Positions 39,701 to 49,899 of a stretch of DNA of 64,000 nucleotides are shown one piece after another. The notes under the pieces were generated by a model, which searched no databases, was not told where the DNA came from, and worked only from the letters and a program-made list of their open reading frames with translations. Location of the stretch: assembly GCF_900496995.4 (NCBI RefSeq), contig NC_044016.1, positions 18,828,932 to 18,892,931 on the forward strand, in the 5' to 3' direction. Each line of letters begins with the position of its first letter. Position 1 is the stretch's first letter. Position numbers and translations under genes: made by a program. This DNA is from Aquila chrysaetos chrysaetos. Lineage: Eukaryota > Chordata > Aves > Accipitriformes > Accipitridae.

Positions 39701-40744
39701 TCTTAAACATAGGAATATTTGTAAAGGTAATACTATTTTTCTCATTCTGAGAAAATGTAGAACTATCATTCCTAAGGATTAAAACCTTGGATATTAGAAT
39801 AATGTAAGGAAGACAATAATGTAAGGAAGACAGTAGAAGGCAAAATGTGGTAAAGGTGGTACATATGCAGTGCTTTCACTCAGGCTTCATACTGTAACAC
39901 TGTTCCACTGGCTAAAGTGTACCTGCATTTCTGTCAGCTATTTAGTAGAACAGTATTGGGGTTGTTTTTTCCCCTTTTGGGTTACATGAGCCTTGGAGAG
40001 GGGAAGAAGTCTCATGCCACATTTTCTACTGCATTCTCAATGGCTGTTGCTACCAAAACAGCTTACGAGGCTTCTGGTGGCAATACTTTTCCTAAATCTT
40101 TCCGAAAATTGAAATTAATTCTTCAGGTGAAGCTAGTACACTAAATGTTCATAGAGTCTTTAGGCAGATGGAACATGGATGGATCAAGGAATGAAAGAGG
40201 TTAAAAGGGAAAGAAATTGCTGCTTCCTCTTTTTTTTTAATGCATTAAACCTCAGACTCAGTCGAGGACAAAGGAAAAGGACAGAATTTTATCACTCTCC
40301 TTAAAGTTTCCTGTTCTTAGTGCCAAACTCTCCCCTCCAACTTATTGTTTGGTACAGATCCCTTTTCCATTCCACAGAAGCACCCTCTCTAGCAGTTCTT
40401 TTGCAGCAGGATGTCCCCTGGACTCCTGTCCTTCACTGCAATCTTCCAAGCACTTTCTTTAAGTTTACATAATCCACATCAAAATTATTTGGGCTCAGAA
40501 GATTGAATCCCCTCCCAGCTGCACCTCCCAAGTAAACAGTTTAACTGGGTTTACTTTCTTTTGTTCTTGCTTCCAAGGGGTTGAGTACCCAATCGTTTTG
40601 TTGCAGGGGAAATACTTCTGCCATGTTATTGTTCTCAGTGGAAGCTGAGGTTGCCTGTGTAATTACAAAACTTGTAGTGTTGATTCACCTGAATAGACCT
40701 ATTAAGGCATGGCTAAAGATAACTTGGAGAAGTGGTAGCACCTG
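27716..40744. other. Host DNA without a recognisable gene
   Basis: About 13 kb of unique-looking sequence up to provirus A. It holds a 26-base poly-C run at 36653-36678, an A-rich tract near 34843-34862 and a pyrimidine run ending in TTTACAG near 32391-32408 that resembles a splice acceptor, but no exon follows that I can support. No recognisable protein is encoded. Confidence 0.5.
36653..36678. repeat. Poly-C run of 26 bases
   Basis: An uninterrupted run of 26 C, unusually long for a vertebrate genome. The other strand is a G run able to form quadruplexes. Homopolymers like this are unstable and also a common place for assembly error. Confidence 0.9.
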
Positions 40745-40749
40745 GCAAG
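40745..40749. repeat. Target site duplication of provirus A, left copy
   Basis: gcaag directly before the left LTR, matched at 46732-46736 after the right LTR. Confidence 0.85.
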
Positions 40750-41183
40750 TGTTATAGATGCTCGTGACAAATTGGAGGAGCCAATTTGTATTAAATAAAA
40801 GATCGAATTTATTAGCAAGCGATAAAAGAGCAAAACAGCGCTGGGCGGCCGGGGAGACAGTGCTCCGCCACAAGCTCGCACCCAAACAGGGGAAGAGCCT
40901 CTTTATTTATACAGTCTTTTTAGTCCCTGATACGTGAAGGCTGGCTGGTATCTTCGGTATCTTGTGCCATCAGGTGTTAAGTGGTCGTAATTTGCCTTCT
41001 GGTGGTTGTTGGGATGAAGGCCGAAGTCTTCCTCAGCTGTTCTTTAGGTGACTCAAGTCCCATTCATGCTCTGTAAACGTTTCTCTACATATGCTAATCA
41101 TCGGTACTCATGGTCTTAGATAAGTGAAGAATATCCCTACCTCCACATGCGATTTCATGAACAAAGTTAACCCGTTCATTACA
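40750..41183 (-). repeat. 3' LTR of provirus A
   Basis: 434 bp, from TGTTATAG to CATTACA on the plus strand. On the sense strand a TATA-type box (TATAAATAAA) maps to 40902-40911 and an AATAAA signal to 40808-40813, giving U3, R and a short U5 in the expected order. By eye it differs from the 5' LTR at one site (T here and C there on the plus strand, near 40759), which is a G/A difference in a CpG on the sense strand. Confidence 0.95.
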
Positions 41184-43200
41184 ATCCCCCCTTTTCTATT
41201 TTATCCTGATTTTGTTCATTAAATCGATCTAATACTTCTTCTAAGCGCCCTTTAACAATAGCGATCAACTTATTAAAAATGCATGGCCCAAAAGTCAAAA
41301 ATAAGATCAACAAGATAAGGGGTCCTGTAATAGTTGACAATAGGGTGGTTAACCAGGGTGAATAATTAAACATAGACTCATACTAGCTCTGTTGTGCTTC
41401 CCTGTCTTTCTTCCGTTTTTCTAACCCCTCCCGTAGCTTGGCCATTGTATCTCTAACTACTCCAGTATGGTCAACATATACACAACACTCTTCCCGTAGG
41501 GCTGCACATAACCCCCCCTGCTGCATGAACATTAGGTCTAAGCCCCGTCTGTTTTGTAATACTACTTCTGATAAAGACCTAACAGACTGTTCTAGGGCTG
41601 TCATGGCTTTTTCTATCCTAGCCAAATCCTCGTCGACTGCTATTCTTAAGGATTGAAATTCTTGATTTTGTTGTATGAGGGAGGTTATTCCTGTACCAGC
41701 TCCAGCAGCTCCGACTGCTATGAGGGTTGCTACCGTGAGGGCTGTCAAGGGCTCACGTTTTTTGTATGTGATGGGCCTGAGTAGTTTGATAGTTATAAAT
41801 AAAATCTTCGGGATGGTAAATAAGCTTAGGTATTACAGTTACTTGTAAGATAGTAGTAGTCTGTACAATATTGTTATTATCATCTTCCTCTGTTACGACT
41901 GAATTTGGTCTTACACCAGAGGGTTTATTTGGCACCAGCTCTTTCCTTATCGTAATTATTCCCCCTTAATCTGCGCCTGGTTTTCAAAGTCTGACTCCCC
42001 ATGTTCTCTCGGTTAACCAAGCAGGATCTTTCGGGTTGGTTGCATTAATATAAACATATGGGCAATTTCCACTCCATAGTCCTGTTTGGCTTCCATCCCA
42101 ACCATGTGTACATCCATGAGGCCCCCACCTTACAGATAGGAATTTATCTGGACCTCCCCTAGGAATCCAATCAGAAGCTATAGTTTTGCAACCCCAATAA
42201 GCATAATAGTAAGAGTCGGGATGGTTGCAATACCCCTTTCCAGGGTTAGAACTGGGACAAAACTAAAAGCCTAAGTTATGTAGACATGGGTTCCTGGGTA
42301 TGATTTGACATAAGGATTGATTAAAGCTTGGGGCCCCGGCAGCAATTACTTGCTGTAGTATCTTTTGATCCTCCCACCTATAAAGCGTCTATTTGTAAGG
42401 TTGGTGGGGGTTCCCTTTGTCTTGGGTTGTCTCCATTAGCATTAGTAACAGTCCTATCATTCAAGTGCTTAATCTCAAGTTTGAGAAAAGTGGTGTCCCT
42501 TTACCCTTGCGACAGGTATTCCAAGGGTGCTGATAATCATTTTGATTTTTGTCTTCATCCCTGGTGAGAGATGGGAGACTTTGGGGAAGCTCTGAGGATG
42601 TTTTATTTGGGAGTAATAAGTCAAGAGGCTCCGTGAGCCTTCTCTGGAGGTAGTTCATCAACCTTAATCCCCACAGCAGTACGTCTCTGCCCTCTTCTCT
42701 GCCTACTCTGTTGCTTAGAGCAGCGAGGTATACTATCTTCTCAGCAGCAGTCGTATTCTTCAGGGGAACCTCCTTTATATTTACTTTGTTTTGACTTATA
42801 TGCGTCCCAGTTTGTATCCTTCACTTCCCAAGCTCCCCACCCCACTCTGACCACTGTTCGTCTGCGGGATACTTGCACTATTTCAGCCTTCGTTGGGCAT
42901 AACTCATTTACATAAAGACAACACCTCTCAGGGTTTATGCCTTTAGCAAAAATATCCCACCATTCTTTGGAGTCTTTTATAATTTTTCCAGTTGATATTC
43001 CCATACATAATGCTTGCTCAATTAATTCCTGTTCGTAATTATAACATTCGTGGCAAATGTCACTAGGGGAATACCCATAGGAGCAATGTGTCCACCACTT
43101 TTCTCTACAAAGTTTACGCCTGTAACATATAAAGATAACATATACAGTGAGGATTTTTACAAAAGACAGTCTCACTCCTCCACTTTTCTTCGGAGCTTGA
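41179..43200 (-). pseudogene. env of provirus A, broken
   Basis: The surface subunit starts in an open frame near 43175 with a hydrophobic signal-like N-terminus; no in-frame ATG was seen there, only GTG. Open pieces follow at 42461-42661 and about 41985-42250, the latter Cys-rich. A one-base shift in an A run near 41757-41762 separates surface from transmembrane subunit at a basic cleavage-like site. The transmembrane piece (41383-41748) has an Ala/Gly-rich fusion peptide, a heptad region and a CX6CC motif (residues 81-89 of that frame) after an immunosuppressive-type segment. A TAG at 41383-41385 cuts off the membrane anchor and tail (41179-41373). The last codons run through the polypurine tract, and the stop lies at bases 3-5 of the LTR. 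Confidence 0.88.
41184..41197 (-). other. Polypurine tract of provirus A
   Basis: The sense strand reads AGAAAAGGGGGGAT directly before the 3' LTR, the usual site of plus-strand priming. It is also part of the env reading frame. Confidence 0.88.
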
Positions 43201-43239
43201 TTTTCAAGCTGTCAGGGTCTTTGGTCACCTCTCAATGAG

Positions 43240-44974
43240 AACTCCGAATTGGTCCTTTGATCCTGCTTGCATGAGTCTATCCTCGTTCTGTAGTTCGGAC
43301 AGCAGTTTCTGTGGTAAGTAAAACAAGAAAGGGCCCCTCCCACCTAGGAGTGAGAGAGGATTTTTTCCAGGCTCTTATTAATACCATATCACCTGGCTTT
43401 ACTGAATTTCAGGGGTTGTTTTTCTTTGGTGTCCCTTAACATGTACCACAGTTATTCGCTTGGGCCCTCTTATTGCTTGTCTTGACTTCCTTTTCCCTGT
43501 TATTACTCGAGATGACCCATCAGCGAATAACTTTTCTCCCTCTCTCAATTTTACCTCTTCCAGATCTAGCCTAATTTTTGTTTGTTCTTCAATGGTCTGA
43601 AGGCAATTATGTGTTAATTCTTCTTCAGGACCCCCATACAAAAATTGCGCCGGATTTTTTAAGTTCGTTGTTCCGATCTCCAATTTAGGGGAATGGATTA
43701 GGATCCCCTTATATTTTAAAAGCCTAGCATCGGTGATCCATTTTTCAGCCTTTTGTTGGAGAACTCCTCGAATATTATGGGAGAACACCCTTAATTCACT
43801 TCTAAACGTTATCTTATTTGCTTCTTCCACTATCAGGGTTACAGCAACAACTGCTTGTAAACAGGTGGGCCACCCTCTACTGACGGGGTCTAATAATTTG
43901 GAAATATACCCTACAGGTTTCTTTTTCCCTGTCCACTCCTGGGTTAAAACTCCGTATGCTGTCCCCTCCTCAGTGGCCACAAATAAATAAAAGGGTCTCC
44001 TCACATCAGGCAGACTCAAGACAGGGGCGTTAACTAGATCAGCCTTGAGACTCTCTAATCTCTCTTCATCCTCCGGGGTCCATTTAAGCAACCCATCCAT
44101 AGTTAACTTTTGATACAAAAATCGTGCTTTCGCACTAAAGTTTTCAATCTACTGTCTACAATACCCAAATAGCCCCAACAATTGTCTAATCTGTTGTTTA
44201 CTCCTCGGGGCTTTCAGTGATAAAATTCCATTTACTCGTTCGGGGTCTAACTTCTTAGTCCCCTTGCTTATCCAGTGTCCTAAATATTTCACCTCCTTTT
44301 CCACAAACTGTAGTTTTGGCCGTGATACCTTGAGGCCTTGAAGGCCCAAGAAATTTAACAACCGTATGCTTTCTTTTCTGACTGTTTCTTGATTTTCTCC
44401 TGCTAACAATAAGTCATCCACATACTGTATTAGTATGACCCCATCCTGCAGTTGGTATTCCCGTAGAACCCGTTCTAGGGCTTGTCCAAATAAGTTTGGG
44501 GATTCTGTAAACTCCTGGGGGAGTACAGTCCACCTTAACTGCTGTCTCCTATGAGTGTCTGGGTCTTCCCACTCGAAGGCAAAATAATCTCTACATTCCT
44601 CCTTTAGAGGGCATGACTAGAATGCATCCTTAAGATCTATTACGCTATACCATTGGTTCTCGGGTCCCAATTGACTCAGCAGGGTGTGTGGGTTTGCCAC
44701 TACCGGGAACCAGTTGACAGTCCGTTTATTGATTTCCCTTAGGTCATGCACCAACCGATAGCTACCATCGGATTTTTTTTACTGGTAAAATCGGGGTATT
44801 AAAAGGGGACATGCAGGGTTCGAGTACCCCCTTTCCCAATAGTCTTTTAATCTCAGGTTTTAGTCCCCTTCTCCCTTCATTAGATAAGGGATATTGTTTA
44901 ACTCTCACTGGAATCTCTGGGTTCTTAATACCCACCTCAAATGGTTCAATCAAGCCATTCCATTGGGGTCTCAT
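43240..44974 (-). pseudogene. pol of provirus A, reverse transcriptase to integrase remnants
   Basis: Reverse transcriptase begins directly at the gag deletion joint. A run of eight A (sense) at 44773-44780 shifts frame, a TAG lies at 44617-44619 and another at 44149-44151. The YVDD active-site motif is encoded at 44413-44424. The open part 43399-44118 carries the connection region and the start of RNase H (DGSS) joined to its far end (VKGHQ), so the middle of RNase H is missing. After a frame change only the integrase C-terminal SH3-like segment remains (about 43255-43398), with a TAG at 43277-43279. The integrase zinc and catalytic domains are absent. Confidence 0.9.
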
Positions 44975-45906
44975 CTTTTTCCTGTGAGCCGGATCCTGAT
45001 TATTCCAGTTTGGCCGATTTAAGGGCCATTTTTGATCCGTTGCTGGGCCAGCCTGATGTTGCTGGTCCCACAGTCTCATCCCAGCCCCCCTAATCTTGTC
45101 CCTTTCTTCTACGGTAAATAATATGCCCAGGATAGACTGTAATTCATCCCACGTGTACAAATTCAGTCCCAAGAATTGATCCAACCTTTTGGCTACCCCC
45201 AGGGGATCATCTAACAGATTCCCCATTTCCTTCTTAAATTTTCTTACATCCCCTGTATTAAGGGGGACTGCCACATACCCCGTTCCCGGTCCTCCCTGTT
45301 CATCCTCACCAGGCACCAACATTTCCCGAAGAAGGAACAATCTTTCCTTTCTTTGTATTATTTTATTACGTGCAGACCTTCTGGGAGGGGGTGCCGGGGC
45401 TGAGGAATTAGGTTCCGAATCTGACCCTTCCTGGGCCTGGGCTATTTCCTGGCCTTGGAGTGGGTCCTGAGGAGGAGGGGCCTGAGGGGCATAGGGAGGG
45501 GGCCAAAGGGGGTCCTCATCATCTTTTCGAGGTTTATCTCTTTTCTCTTAAGGCAAAGAGGTATGACATTTCCCAGGATTGGGAAATCCATAAGGCAGCA
45601 TATTCACTTTCCTCTGGGCTGGCTGGTGGTCTCTTATTGTTTACCCATATATTTAATTGTTGACACACCCAATCCTCAGAGGACCCGAACACAGGCGAGA
45701 GTATATGAGGATTGCTGAGAGGTTTTCCACCCCAAATCTCAATACAATAACTAATCATCTTTTTCCTTAGACCTATCCTTTCTCCTTGGTGAACTGTCTC
45801 AATATCTTAACATCAGGCTTAGGGGACTGTCCGGGGGTATGTCTGGTAACTTATTTCCCTTCCCCGTCCCCATGGGTCCAGAGGGCTTGCTTTTCCTCTG
45901 TCCCAT
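44975..45906 (-). pseudogene. gag of provirus A, broken and 3' truncated
   Basis: The sense ATG at 45906 opens with Met-Gly-Gln, a myristoylation-type start for matrix. An in-frame TGA lies at 45799-45801, where gammaretroviral matrix commonly has Trp, followed by a one-base frameshift. The next open part (45534-45758) is matrix-like and ends at another frame change. A PPPY late-domain motif is encoded at 45491-45502 within a proline-rich segment. The open part from 45340 leftward is the N-terminal half of capsid. Around 44951-44983 this passes without a stop into reverse transcriptase, so the rest of capsid, nucleocapsid and protease has been deleted. Confidence 0.88.
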
Positions 45907-46081
45907 CTTCCGAGGTGCCCTTATCCACACACACACTCACTTCCCCTCGGTCGTGACTCGCTCCCTCGCGGGCTACGAGAACTGCACTACTGGAGGGTCC
46001 GCACTCGTGTGATCTCAGAGAGACCTCTCACACAATCGCACCTCGGGATAACCACCTCAACCAAACGGCTCACGCTTTATA

Positions 46082-46090
46082 TACTCACCC
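46082..46090 (-). promoter_or_regulatory. Candidate splice donor in the leader of provirus A
   Basis: The sense strand reads CGGGTGAGTAT, close to the donor consensus, between the primer site and the gag start. It would serve subgenomic env RNA. Position fits; use is inferred. Confidence 0.45.
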
Positions 46091-46275
46091 GCTGCCGGGG
46101 TCTTCGTTTGGTCTTCGTGCACAAAATTTAAGGGGTCCTGCAGGTTTTTTTGCTCAGTTATCGTAATTTAGAGGGGTTCGTGGGTCCAGGGTATGGCGGC
46201 GGCACCTCTTCAAGACGGGGCTATCCGGGGATAGGGCGCCTCCCCGCTTGCAAGGGTCCGCACAAAAGAACCTGT

Positions 46276-46293
46276 ATCCGAGTCACGGCACCA
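46276..46293 (-). other. Primer binding site, tRNA-His type (provirus A)
   Basis: On the sense strand the 18 bases read TGGTGCCGTGACTCGGAT, four bases inside the 5' LTR. This complements the 3' end of vertebrate tRNA-His including CCA. Assignment of the tRNA is from memory of tRNA 3' ends. Confidence 0.88.
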
Positions 46294-46297
46294 AGTT

Positions 46298-46731
46298 TGT
46301 TATAGACGCTCGTGACAAATTGGAGGAGCCAATTTGTATTAAATAAAAGATCGAATTTATTAGCAAGCGATAAAAGAGCAAAACAGCGCTGGGCGGCCGG
46401 GGAGACAGTGCTCCGCCACAAGCTCGCACCCAAACAGGGGAAGAGCCTCTTTATTTATACAGTCTTTTTAGTCCCTGATACGTGAAGGCTGGCTGGTATC
46501 TTCGGTATCTTGTGCCATCAGGTGTTAAGTGGTCGTAATTTGCCTTCTGGTGGTTGTTGGGATGAAGGCCGAAGTCTTCCTCAGCTGTTCTTTAGGTGAC
46601 TCAAGTCCCATTCATGCTCTGTAAACGTTTCTCTACATATGCTAATCATCGGTACTCATGGTCTTAGATAAGTGAAGAATATCCCTACCTCCACATGCGA
46701 TTTCATGAACAAAGTTAACCCGTTCATTACA
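46298..46731 (-). promoter_or_regulatory. 5' LTR of provirus A (promoter copy)
   Basis: 434 bp with the same ends as the left LTR. Its TATA-type box maps to about 46450-46459, so transcription would start near 46420-46430 and run leftward. It is the copy next to the primer binding site and so the promoter of the provirus. Confidence 0.93.
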
Positions 46732-46736
46732 GCAAG
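46732..46736. repeat. Target site duplication of provirus A, right copy
   Basis: gcaag directly after the right LTR, matched at 40745-40749. Confidence 0.85.
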
Positions 46737-46952
46737 TCTATGTCCTTGTTAGTAAGATGTGAGCTGGCACTGGTAGCTCTGAGCTGAAGCTGGACTGCAG
46801 AACAGGAAGGTGTGCTGAAGGGCATGGTCTAAACATGCCTACTGTTTCCTCAACACCCTCTACTCCATACCCAGCAATACCTTATTTCTTCAGGCTAAGA
46901 AATTTTTCTCTTCCTTTCTACTGACTTGGAACCTTTTGGACTAGTTGCACTG

Positions 46953-47067
46953 TATTTTTTATTGTACAAACTTGTTTTTATTACAAAAAACAATATTTAC
47001 AATATTGTTTACATATTAAAAACATTACATGTTTACAAAATTATTTACAATATTTTTTATTGTACAA
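46953..47067. repeat. AT-rich block with palindrome and 17-bp direct repeat
   Basis: The 17-mer TATTTTTTATTGTACAA occurs at 46953-46969 and 47051-47067. Between them a perfect 10-bp inverted repeat (AAACAATATT / AATATTGTTT, spacer TAC) lies at 46988-47010. The block is nearly all A and T and could extrude as a cruciform. Confidence 0.75.
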
Positions 47068-47139
47068 CTTTTCCACTGGAGGATCTCAATGTGGCTTCCA
47101 AGTATCACTAAATTTCTTTTTTTTTCTCTTATCGTACTC

Positions 47140-47275
47140 ATTTGCAGGAGGAGATGTAAGGTTTGCAAAGGTTAGGGAAATTGCACAAGATTACGGAGTA
47201 AAATGCCTATAGTCAGGAATAGAACTGGGAAATCCTGCTTCCCTGTCCCTTACAGCCTTCCCAGTAAGACCTTGA
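47140..47275 (+). mobile_element. Possible MIR-like SINE fragment
   Basis: Motifs such as gtcaggaatagaactgggaa, followed by cttccctgtcccttacagcc, resemble the 3' half of MIR. It is strongly diverged and assigned by eye. Confidence 0.35.
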
Positions 47276-47332
47276 AATGTAATCCTGAGGGTAACTAGCA
47301 GTCAAGAGAAGTTGTGTGATTTCCATTTTATA

Positions 47333-47336
47333 TAAC
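47333..47336. repeat. Target site duplication of provirus B, left copy
   Basis: taac before the left LTR, matched at 56798-56801. Confidence 0.8.
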
Positions 47337-48099
47337 TGTTACCGAAAAGCTCGGAATGAAGAACTTATCAACACCAATTTAGTGTAGATAAGCAGACACT
47401 TCTTTATTGACGGCCGGGTGCGCGGGCGAGTCCTCTCACGAACCACGCACACCTGTCTTCAAAACAATACACCTTATATTAAGACTTATAGATACATATT
47501 CATTAGATTTCCAAGAAAAGTTATACATATTCATTAGATTTTTGGGAAATCATTAGCATATGTGAATATCTTTTACGCAGGCGTAGTGAAGGTCTCTCCG
47601 AGGCGTGGTAAGTCTTGGAGGCGGGTAGCTTTTGACCAGGAGGTGTGTTTTGGTATTATAATGAAGCAAAGTTCGTCTAGAGTTTATGATTTCTTCATCG
47701 ATGTTATGGCAACAGGTGCAATCCATCCTTTTTGACAGTAGCTATGCGGTTATCTCTAACGGCTCTAGCCAGGGACCTTCCAGGAGCTTTGTACTGCACA
47801 TTCTATCCTTGGGGATCGGCCGCTGCGTTCCAAACAGGCCGTTGTCAGGTAACGTACTGACAACTCTTACACCACCCCGTTGTCAGGTATTTCTTTATCT
47901 TGTTATTTAAGTTCTAAATGTTCCTACTAGATGAATTTAGCCAATTTCTCCGGCCTTGATACGGGGCTATACAGGGGATTTTGCAGCAGACACTGGTTGG
48001 TGGTTAAATATATAAAATACAACATACATATGATTTTACTAAAATATTAAAACTAAATATGATTAATTCTAATAACAAATTAATGACAAATCAGTAACA
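47337..48099 (-). repeat. 3' LTR of provirus B
   Basis: 763 bp, from TGTTACCG to AGTAACA on the plus strand. On the sense strand an AATAAA maps to 47403-47408 and a TATA-type box (AATATAAGG) to about 47472-47480. It appears identical over its whole length to the 5' LTR. The 74-codon open frame shared by both LTRs on the plus strand is antisense to U3 and not taken as a gene. Confidence 0.95.
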
Positions 48100-48112
48100 T
48101 TTCCCCCCTTTG
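48100..48112 (-). other. Polypurine tract of provirus B
   Basis: The sense strand reads CAAAGGGGGGAAA directly before the 3' LTR, the expected plus-strand primer site. It lies 47 bases after the env stop. Confidence 0.88.
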
Positions 48113-48159
48113 AAAGTGTTGAAAATTATTTCAATACTTTCACATCATCTATCTAATAT

Positions 48160-49899
48160 TTATTTATTATTATTCTGAGAGTCAATATTTGTTTCGGCAT
48201 ATACTGGTGGTGGACTGCATTCTGGTGGAATAGTTGGAACTTCTCTCATGATCATGCGATTTACTGCAATTCTATTGGTAAATTGTTTCTTCAGACAAGC
48301 ATATAGTAGCATGATCATCAAAAAGACAATTAGTAACAGAAACAGAGTTTTGATTATTGACCGTAACCAAGAGCTCAGATTCCATCCTAATCCACTAAAA
48401 ATTTTTCCCAGCCAATCTTCTGATATATCTTCTCGAATAATTTCAGTTTCCTTTTCAACTTTGCTCAGTAGCTCCAAATCATGTTCTACGTCCTGTGTGA
48501 CATTAGGAATATGAATACAACAATGGTCCACTCTATCTTTGAGATACCCACACACTCCATGTTCCTTAAGCAAAAGTAGGTCCAAAGCCATTTTATTTTG
48601 GAGAGTCATCCTAGATGTAGCCTGCAACTGTACGTTCAATTCTTTGAACCCCTTTTTTGTGATGTTTGCTAATTTTTCTACCTGACCTGTTAACTGGTGG
48701 AGCCATTCTCTATTTCTATATGAAGCTATAGGGTTCAAAAGGGATTCAAGTGCCCAGCCAATTTTCACTCCTGTCGATGGTTCGTTCCATGTATCATCAT
48801 CTATTTCAGACCTCTTGGTTCGTTTTAGCTTCAAATTCTCCAAGGGTCTTTTGAATGGCGATTTCTTCCAAATCGGGCATAAAGTTGGCATGTCTAAAGT
48901 AACTTGTTTCACCGTGCCGTCTAATGATAAATGAGTTGTCCAGGTTCCATCACTTAATGCTCAAACTAAATGTCCTGGACTCTGAATGGTAGATTTTCTA
49001 CAACTGAAAAAGGTTCCCCTCCTGGGTATGAATGTTTCAGTTAATTTGAGATCATTTTTGAATCCTCTACACAAACAGCCATACTTCAAGGCCGCAGCTA
49101 GAGGAGGAATTCTTTCGATTGCTGGGTCTTTAGTACTACAATAATAAATTTTTTCACATCTCCACCAAGACACTAAATTTTCTTTTTCTCGTAATGTAGT
49201 TCCCCTGTCTTCTACTGATGGCCAGGCTGTATTAACTGACCCATCTCAAGTAAAGCACCAAGAAGTTTTGGCCATATATTGAAATTGAGACCATATGGCC
49301 ATGGACCATACTGAATCCCAGCTAACTGTTTTTTCTTCTGGTACGGTTTGATTGGCCTCTCCACATTTCCATTTCATAATGCTCCGGCTCTCATTAGTAT
49401 TGATTCGTACATCATATGAACACCAACCCATAGGGCTGCCCACTATAAACATGTCTCCTATAGAAGAGGCTGGTGTAAATTGATGATTTGATAATTTCAG
49501 ACAATCTTCTTCTCTACCCATCCATTTCCATTGTTTTCTAATGACCTTTACTTGTTCAGACCATTTAGTCACTGGCCTTTGTTTGCAATAGGTGGTTTTG
49601 TTTCTATGTTCTAAGGTAGTTAAATTCATAGTTAAAATTTCCCAAGGAACAGATTCCCCTACTGCTCTTGGTATCGGCAAACAAGCAGTAATTTGGGTAA
49701 CATTTTGTAGGCTGGCAAATCCCTTAATCAATCCCAACATCAAATTTTCTTCGGACATTTTTTCAGGAATGCCAATCAATTGTTCTGTTTCCACTTGTCT
49801 TTTGTTCCTGATCATTAAATTGGTCCGGGTTTCCACCATCATTATCTGCCGAACTAATATAAAAAGAACAAGCACAAACAGATATGAAAAATTAGACAT
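48160..49899 (-). pseudogene. env of provirus B, one frame with two UGA stops
   Basis: The ATG at 49899 overlaps the end of pol by 8 bases and begins a hydrophobic signal peptide. The single frame of 580 codons is interrupted only by TGA at 49246-49248 and TGA at 48961-48963, both in the surface subunit. A furin-type RTKR site lies near 48811-48822. The transmembrane subunit has no obvious N-terminal hydrophobic fusion peptide. It has a heptad region, then a Cys motif with nine residues between the first Cys and the CC pair, a membrane anchor (residues 188-206 of the 250-codon open part) and a tail with PPVY. Overall it is env-like with a clear class I layout, but the Cys spacing differs from the usual CX6CC. 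Confidence 0.9.

Larger units (their letters stand above)
40750..46731 (-). mobile_element. Provirus A, gammaretrovirus-like ERV, internally deleted
   Basis: A 5,982-bp provirus with two 434-bp LTRs flanked by the 5-bp duplication gcaag (40745-40749 and 46732-46736). In sense order (right to left) it carries LTR, tRNA-His-type primer site, gag start with PPPY, a gag/reverse transcriptase fusion made by deletion, a shortened RNase H, the C-terminal part of integrase, env, polypurine tract and LTR. Gamma features are the PPPY in gag, the reverse transcriptase and integrase C-terminal motifs, and a CX6CC env. All genes are broken. The near-identical LTRs point to recent insertion. Confidence 0.95.
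46737..47332. other. Host DNA between the two proviruses
   Basis: About 600 bp of host sequence between the two target duplications. It holds an AT-rich block with a palindrome (46953-47067) and a possible MIR-like fragment (47140-47275). No gene. Confidence 0.75.

Noticed and set aside
44773..44780. Frameshift in an A run as a programmed frameshift
   Set aside because: It falls in the middle of reverse transcriptase, where no programmed shift is known. An indel or a sequencing error in the homopolymer is more likely.
47686..47910. 74-codon open frame found twice (also 56384-56608)
   Set aside because: It is antisense to U3 in both LTRs of provirus B and is duplicated only because the LTRs are identical.
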